A stretch of 64,000 nucleotides of DNA from Rubripirellula sp. (GCA_012270065.1 JAAXJB010000084.1:24668-88667), one strand, 5' to 3'; positions 17,005 to 26,877 are shown, counted from the stretch's first letter. Notes: generated by a model from the sequence alone, not told the origin. Made by a program: numbers and translations.

Positions 17005-17274
17005 ATGAACCGTATCTTACGCCGAGCCATGCAAGACTCAGACCATTACGTGATCGAAATGGAATACTCTGACGCGAAAGGAAATCGGACACATCGTTTT
17101 GTGAGTCCAATTCGTTTTATGGGTAGCTATCGATTTCTGGGACTTTGCCTGTGCCGGGAACAACCACGACAATTTCAATTGTCGAGGTGCAAGAACATCC
17201 GTCTGGTGCCCGCCTGCGAAGTACTGATGCCAGCTCCTCTCCGCGAAGTAGAGCCGGAATTGAGCCCTGCGTAA
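17005..17274 (+). CDS. Small WYL-like domain protein
   Basis: 89 residues, ATG start. The pattern YVIEMEYSDAKGNRTHRFVS, PIRFMGSYRFLGLCLCRE, PRQFQLSRCKNIRLVP matches the short beta-barrel core of WYL domains (I-Y-DxxG...R.V.P..F..G..YL..C...R.F.LDRI), which in other proteins sense ligands for transcription factors or defence systems. Here the domain stands alone, without helix-turn-helix. Small stand-alone forms occur in planctomycetes; the role is unknown. The gene is isolated, with spacers on both sides. Confidence 0.65.
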   Translation: MNRILRRAMQDSDHYVIEMEYSDAKGNRTHRFVSPIRFMGSYRFLGLCLCREQPRQFQLSRCKNIRLVPACEVLMPAPLREVEPELSPA

Positions 17275-17640
17275 CCACTGCGGCATTCCATCCAGTTCTC
17301 GGAAGCAAATCGAAGTCAAAGTGACTTTGCAGCCTGGTTTGTCAAGCAGATGGACATTCGGGTAATTCGACTCAACCCGATTTGTGCATCCGTGAACAGC
17401 AAGCAGTCACAATGAGCATTTCAGCCGACTCAAGAACTGCTTGAAATTGAGCGTTTGTGACCATGCGCATCATGCGCAGGAACCAGACATCACAGGGCTT
17501 CGTTAATCAGTCTGCAAACGACGAAAAGCCCGAGTTGCCTGTCGGCAAAACTCGAGCTGTTCGTTTACGAGGACTGTTATTCCCGACGCGAGTGGGTAGT
17601 CCTCGTAGAGCCTCCGCCCTACGGAATGCGTTTCGTGTTG
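17275..17640. other. Non-coding spacer, 366 bp
   Basis: It lies between two convergent genes. An imperfect inverted repeat around 17529-17552 preceded by AAAA could serve as terminator for the minus-strand TolC-like gene, but pairing is broken by a bulge. Nothing else is visible. Confidence 0.35.
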
Positions 17641-20040
17641 TTATTTTGAGGGCAGTGGTTTTCTCGGAACGGGCAAGGGAGACAACTCGGTTTCCGCGTT
17701 GGTTTCGTAACTCATTGGAGCGATCGTTTGCAGTGATTTGACCTCACGACTGGGTTTCAAAATCGAATGATTGGCGGAGTCGGATTGCGTGGTTTGCGGC
17801 TTCGGTAGCGTCGTTGTTTCAGCAGCGGCATTGCCCGATCGTGTTCGCCTGGGAGAAAGCATTTCGTTCTGCGAAGCACCCAGTTCACTCAAAGGTGTGT
17901 CTTCGATTTCCACAGGGCCCGAGGGCAGGATTTCCATGTCAAGTTGATCTGCGGGATCGGTTCCGATTCCCTCGCTCTCGAGCTGTTCTTCAAGTAATGT
18001 TCCACTACCCTCGGCCTCCAGTGCATTCTGTCCATCAAGGATGGGGCCGCGTCGGACAACGCCAGGGCGGGTAAAGCCACCGTAATGCTGCTTGCCAGCA
18101 CTGCGTTCCCGTGCCCGTTCCAACGCATCCCAGTAGGCCTTCTTGTTCCACGGTCCTTCGGCCAGTGTGATGTTGTTGTTGGCCAGCATCGTGCCTTTCA
18201 GGTAGTCGACGTAGTTGATCGATTTGTTGTATTCGCCGAGAGCACGATAGTAGCTGATCTGTGCATCCGCTCTCCGCTGCTGGCTCTGCAGAACGACGTT
18301 GACCGGGCTTCGACCACCCTTGTACTCAGCCAAACGAGCTTCAACTTCTTGCTCCGAGGCTTGCCAACGCATGGCATTCGTTTGGACCAGCTGGTAGTGG
18401 GTAGCAGATTTTGCAACCGCATCACTCAATTGACTGACGAGCAGGCGTTCGGCATCCTGCAAGTAGGCCCGAGACTGTTGCAGCCGCAGCTGGGTTCCCC
18501 GGATCCGGGTCAATTCGCGTCTGGCACCGATTGCTGGTGGTGTTATCTCCAGTCTGACAACACCTTCCTGAAAGTCACCACTGGTAAGACTGCTCAACGC
18601 ACTGCTGCCGCGGCTCGGAAATCTGTTGTCACGGCGTTCTGGTGGTCCCAGAGTGTCTCCCACACCGACCCAGCGGTAGAGCAACGACAGGTTGACCTCA
18701 GGCAAAATCTGGTTTTTGGCGGATACCTGTTCCAGTTCACGCTGCTTGATCACGGTTTTTGCGTTCCGCAGTTCCGGACTCAGATAAAGCATTTGTGCAA
18801 CGCTTTCATTCCAGTCGAATTCAAGACGTGCCAGACTGGGTTCTTGAATGGGGCGAATCAGACGTCCATCGGTGGCCGCCAATCCCATTAATTCACGCAT
18901 CACACGCTCGTAGCCATAAACACCGAATCGGTCATCTCCGGGCATGTTGGATCCGGCAAGTGCTGAGGAGAGGCGTGCTCGAAAGCCGTAATACTGCTCT
19001 TCCGCCTGAGCGAGTTCTTGCTTCGTGCCGGTTCCGTTGTCGTAGTTCAGTTTGGCAAACTTGGCGGTCGCGATAGCGCTGTTGCGACCAATGATTGCTG
19101 CGTTCACGCTGCGATAGGCAACGTATAGATTCCAGTACGCAACCTCAACATCGCGTACCAGATTACGGACTTGAACTTCGAAGTCTGTGATCGCGACGTC
19201 TTCGTTCAGACTGGCGAGCACAACGGGGATCCGGTTCACAAGCGTTCCGCGGTGGCGCATCAGAGGCTGTTGAATCTGAGCTTCCAGCGTCGCAGTCCAG
19301 TCACTGGAGAGTTGTCTCGCCGCGGATTCAGGAATGCCAAGTGGCAGGTTGTTGCGTGAATAAATGACTTGTTGACGGAGGGTTGCAACGCTGCCTGTTG
19401 CGAACCGTTTGCTGATCGCACTCTGCTGGGTTGCGTCCTGACCCTGGAAAAATGTCTGTGAAACAGAACTGCTGCCCGTATTTCGTGGCCGGTCGGTTGT
19501 GCTGTAGTCGAAGAAAGCACTCGCTTGAGCGTCAAATTCTGAAAGCGCGTCCTCAACACCACCAATCTGGTTTGCTCGCTGTACGCCTCGAGGTAGGATC
19601 CGATTTCCGTTGCCGTCGATCGTCAGTGGGATCGACTGAGTCGTTGATTGCTGGATGGCGACATCATAAATGCTGCCAAGCTGGTCAGCAGATGCACTTG
19701 TGAACTGAGCTGCAATGTTCTGTCGGAATTCGGCGTTGCCGCTTGTCGTAACAAAGAACTTCGCATTCTGAAGAGCGATCGAGACACAGTCCTCCACGGT
19801 CAGGTCCCAAAACTGATAGTCGTGGTTCCCAATTGAAAGCGGTCGCTGTGACTCAGTGGTCTCAGCCAGGCTTTCAACTTCTACGTCCGGATACTCAATC
19901 TGTGTTGCAGTATTGAGATAATACTGCAGGTCCGGTGATTCATGCAGGAAGAACGGTTGCGTAGGTGCACACCCTGTTGCCAGCAGGATCGTGAGCAACA
20001 GCTGCAGATAGGTGGTTCGTTTTAAAAGCGAGCGACTCAT
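17641..20040 (-). CDS. TolC-like outer membrane efflux lipoprotein, long form
   Basis: 799 residues from the ATG at 20040, supported by GGAAG 8 bases upstream. A signal peptide with lipobox LATGC marks a lipoprotein. The central 500 residues are helical and carry TolC/OEP features: two repeated coiled regions with EVQVRNLVRDVEVAYWNLYV, YDNGTGTKQELAQAEEQYY, and a later YQLVQTNAMRWQASEQEVEARLAEYKGGRSPVNVVLQSQ. It would form the outer-membrane channel of an efflux or type I secretion system. It is longer than ordinary TolC proteins (about 450-500) because of an N-terminal extension of about 100 residues and a 150-residue Ser/Thr/Pro/Glu-rich tail. No inner-membrane pump gene is adjacent. Confidence 0.88.
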   Translation of the reverse strand: MSRSLLKRTTYLQLLLTILLATGCAPTQPFFLHESPDLQYYLNTATQIEYPDVEVESLAETTESQRPLSIGNHDYQFWDLTVEDCVSIALQNAKFFVTTSGNAEFRQNIAAQFTSASADQLGSIYDVAIQQSTTQSIPLTIDGNGNRILPRGVQRANQIGGVEDALSEFDAQASAFFDYSTTDRPRNTGSSSVSQTFFQGQDATQQSAISKRFATGSVATLRQQVIYSRNNLPLGIPESAARQLSSDWTATLEAQIQQPLMRHRGTLVNRIPVVLASLNEDVAITDFEVQVRNLVRDVEVAYWNLYVAYRSVNAAIIGRNSAIATAKFAKLNYDNGTGTKQELAQAEEQYYGFRARLSSALAGSNMPGDDRFGVYGYERVMRELMGLAATDGRLIRPIQEPSLARLEFDWNESVAQMLYLSPELRNAKTVIKQRELEQVSAKNQILPEVNLSLLYRWVGVGDTLGPPERRDNRFPSRGSSALSSLTSGDFQEGVVRLEITPPAIGARRELTRIRGTQLRLQQSRAYLQDAERLLVSQLSDAVAKSATHYQLVQTNAMRWQASEQEVEARLAEYKGGRSPVNVVLQSQQRRADAQISYYRALGEYNKSINYVDYLKGTMLANNNITLAEGPWNKKAYWDALERARERSAGKQHYGGFTRPGVVRRGPILDGQNALEAEGSGTLLEEQLESEGIGTDPADQLDMEILPSGPVEIEDTPLSELGASQNEMLSPRRTRSGNAAAETTTLPKPQTTQSDSANHSILKPSREVKSLQTIAPMSYETNAETELSPLPVPRKPLPSK

Positions 20041-20357
20041 TCGCTGGACTTCCGGGGTCGTGCCGTCGTGAAACACACCATTACCTTCATCGCACAGCGC
20101 GATTCAGTGTGTTTCCGTACTGGCCGAGTGTGGAAGCCCCCCACGATGTCTTCACCCCTCTTCTGCCCCGGCGGAGCCAGGCAGAATAGCAGCGAGATGA
20201 CCTCGTCCAATGGGTTCTATCGGAGGATCGCCTGTTAAACTTTGACGGTTCTGTAAAAAAAATGGATCACTGCCGCCCTTTGATGAGCAGGGAGCAAATA
20301 TCCACCAGAATGCCCGGTGCGAACCAGAATCCGCTGCAGCCGTGAGAAAGCAGCAGG

Positions 20358-20942
20358 TCACTCCTGAGATTTGGGCGATGCGTTCGGTTGAGGAATGTTG
20401 TCGCCATCAATCAGGTTTTCAAGCTGGTCACTGGCATCAACCTTCTCAGGAATGGCAGGCAGATCCGATGGTGACGCACCCTCCACGTCTGGATCTTCCA
20501 GTTGCTTCAGTAAATCCTCGTCCTTCTGCAGAACATCTTGAAGTGTCTCGTCGGCCTGGTCCGCCGGTAACGCCGAGGGCAGGTTTTCCACGTCCGAGAC
20601 GTTGGTGGTACCAAATCGTGGACCGGTGCGGAGAGCTTCCCATGGTTTTGGGAAAAAATAGTGCATGACCGTCCGGGGCTTGTGCTCTTTGTACGCGTTT
20701 CGATGTTGCGACGCGTGCCAGGACATCGCTTCAAGGCTGCTTGGGGCGATGTAATACGAGATCTTACCTGCCCAGTTGCTTGGGCGGTTGTAGCGGCGGC
20801 GGTAGTCTGGCGGCAAATTGTTTCCCAGCGGCCCGATCACATCGATTCTCGGGTGTACGGGATAATTTTCTTTATCCGGGTGGTGTGCATATGTATTGCT
20901 GGAAAGACATGCAATCACAGTGGCGACAATCAACCAACGCAT
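20358..20942 (-). CDS. Exported hypothetical protein
   Basis: 194 residues. A classical signal peptide (MRWLIVATVIACLSSNTYA, cleavage near residue 19) precedes a basic, Tyr/Pro/Asn-rich segment (PPDYRRRYNRPSNWAGKISY) with HASQHRNAYKEHKP and VMHYFFPKPWEAL. The last 70 residues are very acidic. I recognise it only as a planctomycete-type secreted protein. It lies 280 bp upstream of, and in the same direction as, the TolC-like gene, so a link to the envelope is possible but unproven. Confidence 0.72.
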   Translation of the reverse strand: MRWLIVATVIACLSSNTYAHHPDKENYPVHPRIDVIGPLGNNLPPDYRRRYNRPSNWAGKISYYIAPSSLEAMSWHASQHRNAYKEHKPRTVMHYFFPKPWEALRTGPRFGTTNVSDVENLPSALPADQADETLQDVLQKDEDLLKQLEDPDVEGASPSDLPAIPEKVDASDQLENLIDGDNIPQPNASPKSQE

Positions 20943-21150
20943 GACAGATACCGGGAATGTTAGGAAATGCCGGGAAACAGAAGGTGTTCGGGGCGTGAAA
21001 CTGCAGCATTTGCGGCACGCTCTTCACTGATTTTTCGTCTTGTCGGCGTGGGTCGCGTGACGTTGCTAATCAAATTGCCGGTTCTGCAACCTGGGCGGAG
21101 ATTACAACCCCGAGGACAGCTTTGGACATTAGTGGTGGATGGCCTGTCCG

Positions 21151-22020
21151 CTAGCCTTCCCGCGTTTTCGCCGTCGGCTTGATTTCTGAGGCGTTTGCTG
21201 CAGATAGAACAGCGATACTGAAACCAAAAGCGCCAATGAACAAACCATAGAGTTGAAAATAAACGCCAACGTCTGTGGAGGATTGGCTCGTGAAATGCTC
21301 GGCAAAGCCAAGGCCGGTGATCGTCAATGTCATAGCCAGAATCAAAAAGGCGAGTACGATGAACTCATGAAACATCACCACCCGAATCGTCAAAGCGGTT
21401 ATTGTATGCAGCATCACCCAGCTGCTAGCGAGGACCGGCCAGTAAACGAGGCTGTTGACTGGGGGAGCGTAACGCAACGTTGCAGCGAGCAGCAGAGCGA
21501 CCACTGTTGTCAAAGCGATGATCTCTCCGATGCTAAATTGCGCAACCTCTGGTTGCTGGCTTGTTTCTGTTTTTTGCTTCAGCCTAAATCCCACCAACGT
21601 CCCTCCGAGTAATCCTGTCCAATCAGGTATCCCGAAAAGGAAAAAGACAAAAGGTTGGACGAGGATCAAGCCACTGATGCTGACTGCATGGCGAAGAAGA
21701 TCCGGTGTGCTGAACCAGGGAAGCAGCAGAAGGCATGCAATGGCAGCGAGGATGCGTACTGATAACCTTGCGAACGAGTTCGCAAGGCTGGTTGCGAGCC
21801 AGGAAACCGAGGCTAGCAGACCGAAAGTGGCACCAGACATCCAGCTCCGCCCATTGTTGATCGTGAGAATCGCGTTCTCGGGGCTTGTTTTCGCTGTCGG
21901 GGGGGCGGATGCATTGTCGCTGGAGCCAAACACGGTGAACGCAAGCAGGTTCAAGGTGAACCAGCCGGCCACAATTACAACGGTCATGCCATTGATGCTC
22001 GGACTACGGTATGTTGACAT
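21151..22020 (-). CDS. Multi-pass membrane protein, unknown
   Basis: 289 residues from the ATG at 22020 (MSTYRSPSINGMTVVIVAGW). Hydrophobic segments are seen at about residues 12-28, 55-70, 77-93, 100-122, then after a polar loop (RLKQKTETSQQPEVAQ) at about 157-171, 176-195, 203-222, 245-275, giving around eight helices. No transporter signature is recognised. It is divergent from the aroE-like gene with only 80 bp between starts, so the promoters overlap or share control. Confidence 0.68.
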   Translation of the reverse strand: MSTYRSPSINGMTVVIVAGWFTLNLLAFTVFGSSDNASAPPTAKTSPENAILTINNGRSWMSGATFGLLASVSWLATSLANSFARLSVRILAAIACLLLLPWFSTPDLLRHAVSISGLILVQPFVFFLFGIPDWTGLLGGTLVGFRLKQKTETSQQPEVAQFSIGEIIALTTVVALLLAATLRYAPPVNSLVYWPVLASSWVMLHTITALTIRVVMFHEFIVLAFLILAMTLTITGLGFAEHFTSQSSTDVGVYFQLYGLFIGAFGFSIAVLSAANASEIKPTAKTREG

Positions 22021-22100
22021 GGAACCTGGTTGGCAGCTCTGCGGCGATTTTTTTTGACCCATCCACATTAACACGGTATTCCACTTCTGTCGCTTTGAAC

Positions 22101-22829
22101 ATGGACGGCACCACTGAACCCTTATTGACCGTGATTGGGAATCCAATCGCTGGAAATCCATCGCAATTTGCCTTGGAGCGTGCAATCGCTGCACTTGGGC
22201 TCGATTGGCGCGTTCTTTCCTTCGACGTCGCGCCCGAAGATATCGCCGCTGCTCTGAATGGCTTTGCGGTCACCGGGATTTGCGGTGTACTCATCGATCC
22301 GAGTGTTAGTCATGCTGCATCCCTGTGGCATGCCGAGCAAACGGGGAACGAGGGGCAGTTGGTTGATTGTCTTGTCAGGAGCGATGATGGACGCTTCATC
22401 GGCAGTGATGAGCGATTGTTGTGGATCGAACAGCAATTCGCATCCAGGGCTGGTGTTGAAGGGCTCTATTTCGGGCATGGCGGAAAAAGTTCGTCATGGA
22501 ATGCTGCGGCTCTGGGATTGAAGAAAATCTCGGGTCACATGAGTGCAGAGACGATCGAGTCTGCGCGGACCATCCTTGTGGTTGATGATTTGAGTGGTCC
22601 ACCCGAACTTGAAGTTGACGAGTGGCCGGAGGACGATGGGTCAACTTTGGTGATCGATCTCTCCACGCAGCACCCCATGCAACTCCGTATCAAGGAACTG
22701 GGATACGAAGTGGTTTCCCACATTGACCTGCAAATCGGAGTTCTCGAGCGAGCGCTGGAAAAGTGGACTCAAATGAAGGTGGATTCTGCCGTGATCCGCG
22801 ACGCGGTTGAAGAGTATTTAGGGGTTTAG
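22101..22829 (+). CDS. Shikimate dehydrogenase homologue lacking catalytic residues
   Basis: 242 residues from the ATG at 22101. The N-terminal half follows AroE: LLTVIGNPIAGNPSQFALE, ALGLDWRVLSFDV, PEDIAAALNGFAVTGICGV, and later VRSDDGRFIGSDERLL. A short Rossmann-like stretch, GLYFGHGGKSSSWNAAAL, and an AroE-like C-terminal helix region (GVLERALEKWTQMKVD) follow. The catalytic lysine of the NVTxPxK motif is gone (the site reads GVLIDPSVSH) and the NTD aspartate motif reads GSDE. It is therefore probably not an active shikimate dehydrogenase. It could bind a related ligand or act structurally. The SMUG-type glycosylase follows 44 bp downstream. Confidence 0.72.
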   Translation: MDGTTEPLLTVIGNPIAGNPSQFALERAIAALGLDWRVLSFDVAPEDIAAALNGFAVTGICGVLIDPSVSHAASLWHAEQTGNEGQLVDCLVRSDDGRFIGSDERLLWIEQQFASRAGVEGLYFGHGGKSSSWNAAALGLKKISGHMSAETIESARTILVVDDLSGPPELEVDEWPEDDGSTLVIDLSTQHPMQLRIKELGYEVVSHIDLQIGVLERALEKWTQMKVDSAVIRDAVEEYLGV

Positions 22830-22873
22830 CCAACAACACTGGTTTTGGCATGACGGATTTAAGATGACTTGTT

Positions 22874-23614
22874 TTGGAGTCAACTGTGTCGGGAGCGAGA
22901 AAAAAACTCATCGCGGCTGCAAAACGCTTGCGCCGGGAGGTTGACACTCTGGCGTTCGCTGCACCAGTCACTCATGTGTACAACCCACTCAGGTACGCAT
23001 GGGACGCGCACGAACTGTATTTGTCACGCATCAATGATGAGGGAGTACGGATCCTGCTGCTAGGCATGAACCCGGGGCCTTGGGGGATGGCTCAGACAGG
23101 TGTGCCCTTTGGTGAAGTGACTGCTGTAAAGGACTGGATCGGAATCAACGTTCCAGTAAAAACGCCAGCCAACATGCACCCCAAGAGACCTGTTTTGGGC
23201 TTTGAGTCCAAACGGAGTGAAGTCAGTGGTCGGCGACTTTGGGGATTGTTTCAGGAGCGGTACAGTGACCCAGCAGATTTTTTTGCAGAGCACTTCGTCG
23301 TGAATTACTGCCCCCTCGTTTTCATGGAGGCCAGTGCGAGAAATCGAACTCCTGACAAGTTGCCCGTGGATGAGCGTGAACTGCTTGATGAAGTTTGCCA
23401 GCGTCATCTTTCCAGAGTCTTGAAGGTGCTCAATCCCAGCATTGTTGTTGGTGTGGGAGCATACGCGGAGAAGTGTCTCGAACGTACGATGGCAAAAGCT
23501 GGTTACCAGGCGCAGCTAGCCAGAATTTTGCATCCAAGCCCCGCCTCACCTGCCGCCAACCGGGATTGGGCGGGAACTGCAACGAAACAACTCGTTGACG
23601 CGGGAATTTGGTAG
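22874..23614 (+). CDS. SMUG1-type uracil-DNA glycosylase
   Basis: 246 residues from a TTG at 22874, or a GTG four codons later. The family 3 signature is complete: ILLLGMNPGPWGMAQTGVPF near residue 60 (active-site loop with Asn) and HPSPASPAANRDW near residue 220 (DNA-intercalating loop with His). The enzyme removes uracil and oxidised pyrimidines such as 5-hydroxymethyluracil from DNA to start base excision repair. SMUG enzymes are best known from animals but occur in some bacteria including planctomycetes. It follows the aroE-like gene by 44 bp, probably by chance or as a two-gene unit. Confidence 0.92.
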   Translation: MESTVSGARKKLIAAAKRLRREVDTLAFAAPVTHVYNPLRYAWDAHELYLSRINDEGVRILLLGMNPGPWGMAQTGVPFGEVTAVKDWIGINVPVKTPANMHPKRPVLGFESKRSEVSGRRLWGLFQERYSDPADFFAEHFVVNYCPLVFMEASARNRTPDKLPVDERELLDEVCQRHLSRVLKVLNPSIVVGVGAYAEKCLERTMAKAGYQAQLARILHPSPASPAANRDWAGTATKQLVDAGIW

Positions 23615-24009
23615 GTAATCGTGGAATGCGAGGTTTTTCTCAAAGGTGGCAGAGAATCCGGTGACGCATGAAGTCTCATCGATCGGCTGCTGACCCACCA
23701 AGTGGGGGGCGAGGCGTTTCGTGTGAGGATGCAGTAGGATGTTCAGCAACAACAAGGTACGACTTCGGTCAATCGAGTTGTTTTGGGGTGGGTTGGTTTG
23801 TTCAGGCCGTTGGTAATTTTCTTGCTGGTGGTAACTGGTGGTAAGCAGATCAGTGCTGGCGGCAGGAATCTTCGTTCACAGGCCGATTGCGGCCGTTTCA
23901 ACGTTTTCTAACGCCATGTTTTGCATCGACTGTGATGTGGATGGTCAACCCGATTGGTGTTGGGACGAAAGGGGCGACTGTTGACAGTGACGCGCGCAGG
24001 GTAAAGAAG
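23615..24009. other. Spacer with a perfect 10-bp tandem repeat
   Basis: CTGGTGGTAA is repeated head-to-tail at 23825-23834 and 23835-23844. The reading frame of the next gene extends upstream to 23887, but that part lacks protein character. Confidence 0.6.
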
Positions 24010-25035
24010 ATGGACGCAGAGGACTTCCAGGACTTGTACAAATTGTTGCGTGGCAGTCGCTGCGCAGTGTCCGTGTTGGATGCTCGAGCTCTGTTTGTCG
24101 AGAGTAAGTTGGATGATTCACTTGTCAAAATGAAAGAGGCAAGGGCCAGCTTTGCAGAGAGCAGGCACCGTGTTTTGAGACAGGATCCTGAGAAAGGGAT
24201 TGACCCCAAGGCGCAGGATTTTGACCGTCAAGTCAAGAAAGCTCGACGAAAGCAGGAAAAAGCACAGGAAACTCTTGATGCTTTTGACGAGATTTTGCCC
24301 AAGCTTTCGAGACTGGCAGAACGACAGGCATCTCGTCGTGCACGTCAGGCTGGATCAGAGCCAGTTTCGGGCCTTGCCGATCGCACGGTCAACGAATCCG
24401 ATGCGGCGACGCAGGTCGATGCAGGCGATCAGACGGACAAGCATTCGGGGCAAGGCACAAGCAATGGCGACGATGCGGGATTGGATTCCTATTCGGACTT
24501 CGAATCCATGGGGGAAGGAGATCTCTCGCAAGGAGCCCATGAGGTTGTTGAATCAGACTTCACTGGTCCCCAGCGCCCAGCGCACGCCGGTGATTTCTCC
24601 GACGAGTTTCTTGGTCAATTCGCAGCTTGTGTTGGTGATGCAAAACTCGATCTGATCGGGGCAAGTTTCGGTTTTCGTCCGGTGGAAAATGAACTTGATG
24701 TCGTTGGCGATGGGGTTTATCTGATTCAGACGAGCAAGCGGACGATGCTTGTCGTACTGCCTGAGAAGTCATGCGAAGCAGATGAGTTGCGTCTGATCAA
24801 CTTAGTGGACAGGAAGCGAATCAAGCCGATCACTCGTGTGACGTTTCTTGATCTGGGCATGCGACGCAAAATGGTATTGCTGACCTGTGCCGAAACGGCT
24901 GGCCATGTGTCAGAGGTTTTTGCACGAGATTTCGGCTCGGAGAACAAGATGCGGCCTCCAGTTTCCGAAACTGGCGATACGAAGTTGAGCCATGAAACGG
25001 TAGTGGGTGAGCCTGGGACAGTCGTCGAAGAGTAG
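24010..25035 (+). CDS. Coiled-coil cytoplasmic protein, unknown
   Basis: 341 residues from the ATG at 24010, after AAAGAAG; the frame is open further up to 23887. Residues about 1-100 are charged and helical, with KMKEARASFAESRHRVL and DRQVKKARRKQEKAQETLDA suggesting a coiled coil. A Ser/Asp/Gly-rich acidic linker follows (about 115-205). The C-terminal 130 residues form a compact domain with VGDAKLDLIGASFGFRPVE and YLIQTSKRTMLVVLPEKS. No known family is recognised. Its stop codon lies inside an 11-bp direct duplication (25024-25045). Confidence 0.65.
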   Translation: MDAEDFQDLYKLLRGSRCAVSVLDARALFVESKLDDSLVKMKEARASFAESRHRVLRQDPEKGIDPKAQDFDRQVKKARRKQEKAQETLDAFDEILPKLSRLAERQASRRARQAGSEPVSGLADRTVNESDAATQVDAGDQTDKHSGQGTSNGDDAGLDSYSDFESMGEGDLSQGAHEVVESDFTGPQRPAHAGDFSDEFLGQFAACVGDAKLDLIGASFGFRPVENELDVVGDGVYLIQTSKRTMLVVLPEKSCEADELRLINLVDRKRIKPITRVTFLDLGMRRKMVLLTCAETAGHVSEVFARDFGSENKMRPPVSETGDTKLSHETVVGEPGTVVEE

Positions 25036-25045
25036 TCGAAGAGTA
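25024..25045 (+). repeat. 11-bp perfect tandem duplication over a stop codon
   Basis: GTCGAAGAGTA is repeated at 25024-25034 and 25035-25045. The first copy overlaps the stop codon of the coiled-coil gene. Confidence 0.85.
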
Positions 25046-25602
25046 AGAGTAACTATCGGGTAACTGTTGCGGTGCTGTTCATCCGATATGCGAGCTGGTC
25101 AGCGGATATCGATATGAGATTTGTTTCATCGTGGGGCCTGCCTTGAACTCAGCCAGGGCCATACCGTGGATTTCATAGGAGACCAGGGTTCACAGCTGAA
25201 GTTGCCATGGTCCGGTTGCTGGATTGGCGAGCGTTGGAGGCGTCAAGTCACGGCAAGCGATCACAGCTGGGGAATGGCCGAATCAGGTTGCGAGTGCGGT
25301 TTTGAACAGCCACCCAACCGGCACCTGATGCGGAAACGCGAAGGTGAGCAGATGCGTTGGGAGGGCATGTTTTGGCAATGTCAGGGTCCTCAGGATCGTA
25401 TTGAGAGCCGAATTTGTTAAAAAACTCGGCAAAGAAAGTGCGATTGCCGTTGACGATCTTGGTTTTGTCAGCGAAAGTCTGGGTCGCTCGCGGGCTGGCC
25501 GCGAGATGTGGGAGAAATTGCCGCCACGCGTTACGCTTGAGAAGCACGCGTCGGGACGGGTGATTTCGCCAAACCACCCGACAAAACGAAAGTCGTGACC
25601 CT
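25036..25602. other. Non-coding spacer upstream of rplA, 567 bp
   Basis: The usual upstream partner rplK, and nusG/secE, are not here. I see no tRNA and no credible short gene. The rplA promoter should lie in this spacer. Confidence 0.55.
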
Positions 25603-26280
25603 ATGGGTAAAAAATCAAAGCGCTATCGCGCTTCGCTTGAGAAGCAGCCTGCAAATCCGCTCCCACTCGCGGAAGCTGTGGAGGCACTCAAAAAATACGA
25701 TTCGACCAAGTTTGACCAAACGGTCGAAATTCATATGCGGCTGGGAGTCGACCCCAATCAGGCCGATCAGATCATCCGTGGTAGCTTGGTTCTTCCTAAC
25801 GGGATTGGCAAGACGCAGCGAGTTGTGGTGTTTGCGAAAGGTGACGCGGCTACTGCGGCCGAGGAAGCCGGTGCCGATGAGGTTGGCCAAGCTGATCAGG
25901 CGAAGACGATCAATGATGGCTGGACCGATTTCGACGTTTGCCATGCCGCTCCCGCGATGGTGGGGCTGGTTGGCCCTCTGGGACGCGTGCTTGGTCCGCG
26001 TGGCTTGATGCCCAGTCCGCGTGCCGGAACCGTTACTCCCGACGTTGCGAAAGTGGTAGGTGAGTACAAGGCTGGGAAAGTCGAGTTCCGGAACGACAAG
26101 GGCGGCAACGTCCATGCCATGGTCGGCAAGATGAGTTTCGACGCTGAAAAGCTGACAGAAAACATCAACACCTTCGTGAAGTTTATCGAGGGCATGAAGC
26201 CACAAACCGTCAAAGGCACTTACATCAAAGGTGTCGCGATTTGTGGAACCATGAGCCCGAGTGTCCGAGTAGCCTCATAG
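25603..26280 (+). CDS. rplA: Ribosomal protein uL1
   Basis: 225 residues, usual length. Characteristic stretches include [20 protein letters not shown] near the N-terminus, [17 protein letters not shown], and the L1 signature [20 protein letters not shown], then [16 protein letters not shown]. uL1 forms the mobile L1 stalk of the large subunit and often represses its own operon. It is the first gene of rplA-rplJ-rplL; rplK, normally directly upstream, is missing from the locus. Confidence 0.97.
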   Translation: MGKKSKRYRASLEKQPANPLPLAEAVEALKKYDSTKFDQTVEIHMRLGVDPNQADQIIRGSLVLPNGIGKTQRVVVFAKGDAATAAEEAGADEVGQADQAKTINDGWTDFDVCHAAPAMVGLVGPLGRVLGPRGLMPSPRAGTVTPDVAKVVGEYKAGKVEFRNDKGGNVHAMVGKMSFDAEKLTENINTFVKFIEGMKPQTVKGTYIKGVAICGTMSPSVRVAS

Positions 26281-26352
26281 TTCCGCTCTGCGTGAGAATG
26301 GGATGAGGCCCCAGTTTGTGATCAAAACGATCGTATCAAGTGAATCAATCTG

Positions 26353-26877
26353 ATGAGTAAATACGTCAAAGAACTCGTGACCCGCGACATCCGTCGACGA
26401 CTCGAAGGAGTCGACGATGCTGTTTTGGTCAGTTGCGTCGGGATGGATGCCAACACCACCAACGAACTACGCGGTGAGCTTGACAAAAAAGACATCCACA
26501 TGCTGGTAGTGAAGAACTCATTGGCCCGTCGGGCGACTGAGGGAACACAGCTTGCTGCTGCTTTCGAGGGTGCAGCGGGCCAAGTCGGCATTTGTTGGGG
26601 ATCGACTGATTTTGTGTCCTTGGTCAAAGAGCTGGTTGAGCTCGATAAGGATACTGAAAAGTTCGATAATTTCGTCGCTGGCGGCGGCGTCATGGATGGC
26701 GAGAAGCTCGATGCTGACGGCCTCAAGGCAGTCAGCAAATGGCCAAGTAGGCAAGAACAGATTTCAATGCTGGTGGGACAGATTCTTGGACCAGGTGCTC
26801 AGATTTCAGGAGCATTGCTTGGCCCCGGAAAAACGCTCAACAGCCAAATCAAGAAGAAAGGCGAAGGGGAAGAATAG
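26353..26877 (+). CDS. rplJ: Ribosomal protein uL10
   Basis: 174 residues. It opens MSKYVKELVTRDIRRRLEGV and contains DKKDIHMLVVKNSLARRA and the C-terminal helix that binds bL12 dimers. uL10 is the base of the L7/L12 stalk. It starts 72 bp after rplA; this leader is shorter than the classic L10-binding leader, so autoregulation cannot be judged by eye. The gene is followed by rplL after 76 bp. Confidence 0.96.
   Translation: MSKYVKELVTRDIRRRLEGVDDAVLVSCVGMDANTTNELRGELDKKDIHMLVVKNSLARRATEGTQLAAAFEGAAGQVGICWGSTDFVSLVKELVELDKDTEKFDNFVAGGGVMDGEKLDADGLKAVSKWPSRQEQISMLVGQILGPGAQISGALLGPGKTLNSQIKKKGEGEE

Noticed and set aside
25344..25598. Possible small gene just upstream of rplA
   Set aside because: The frame lacks a ribosome site and family pattern and is probably leader DNA.
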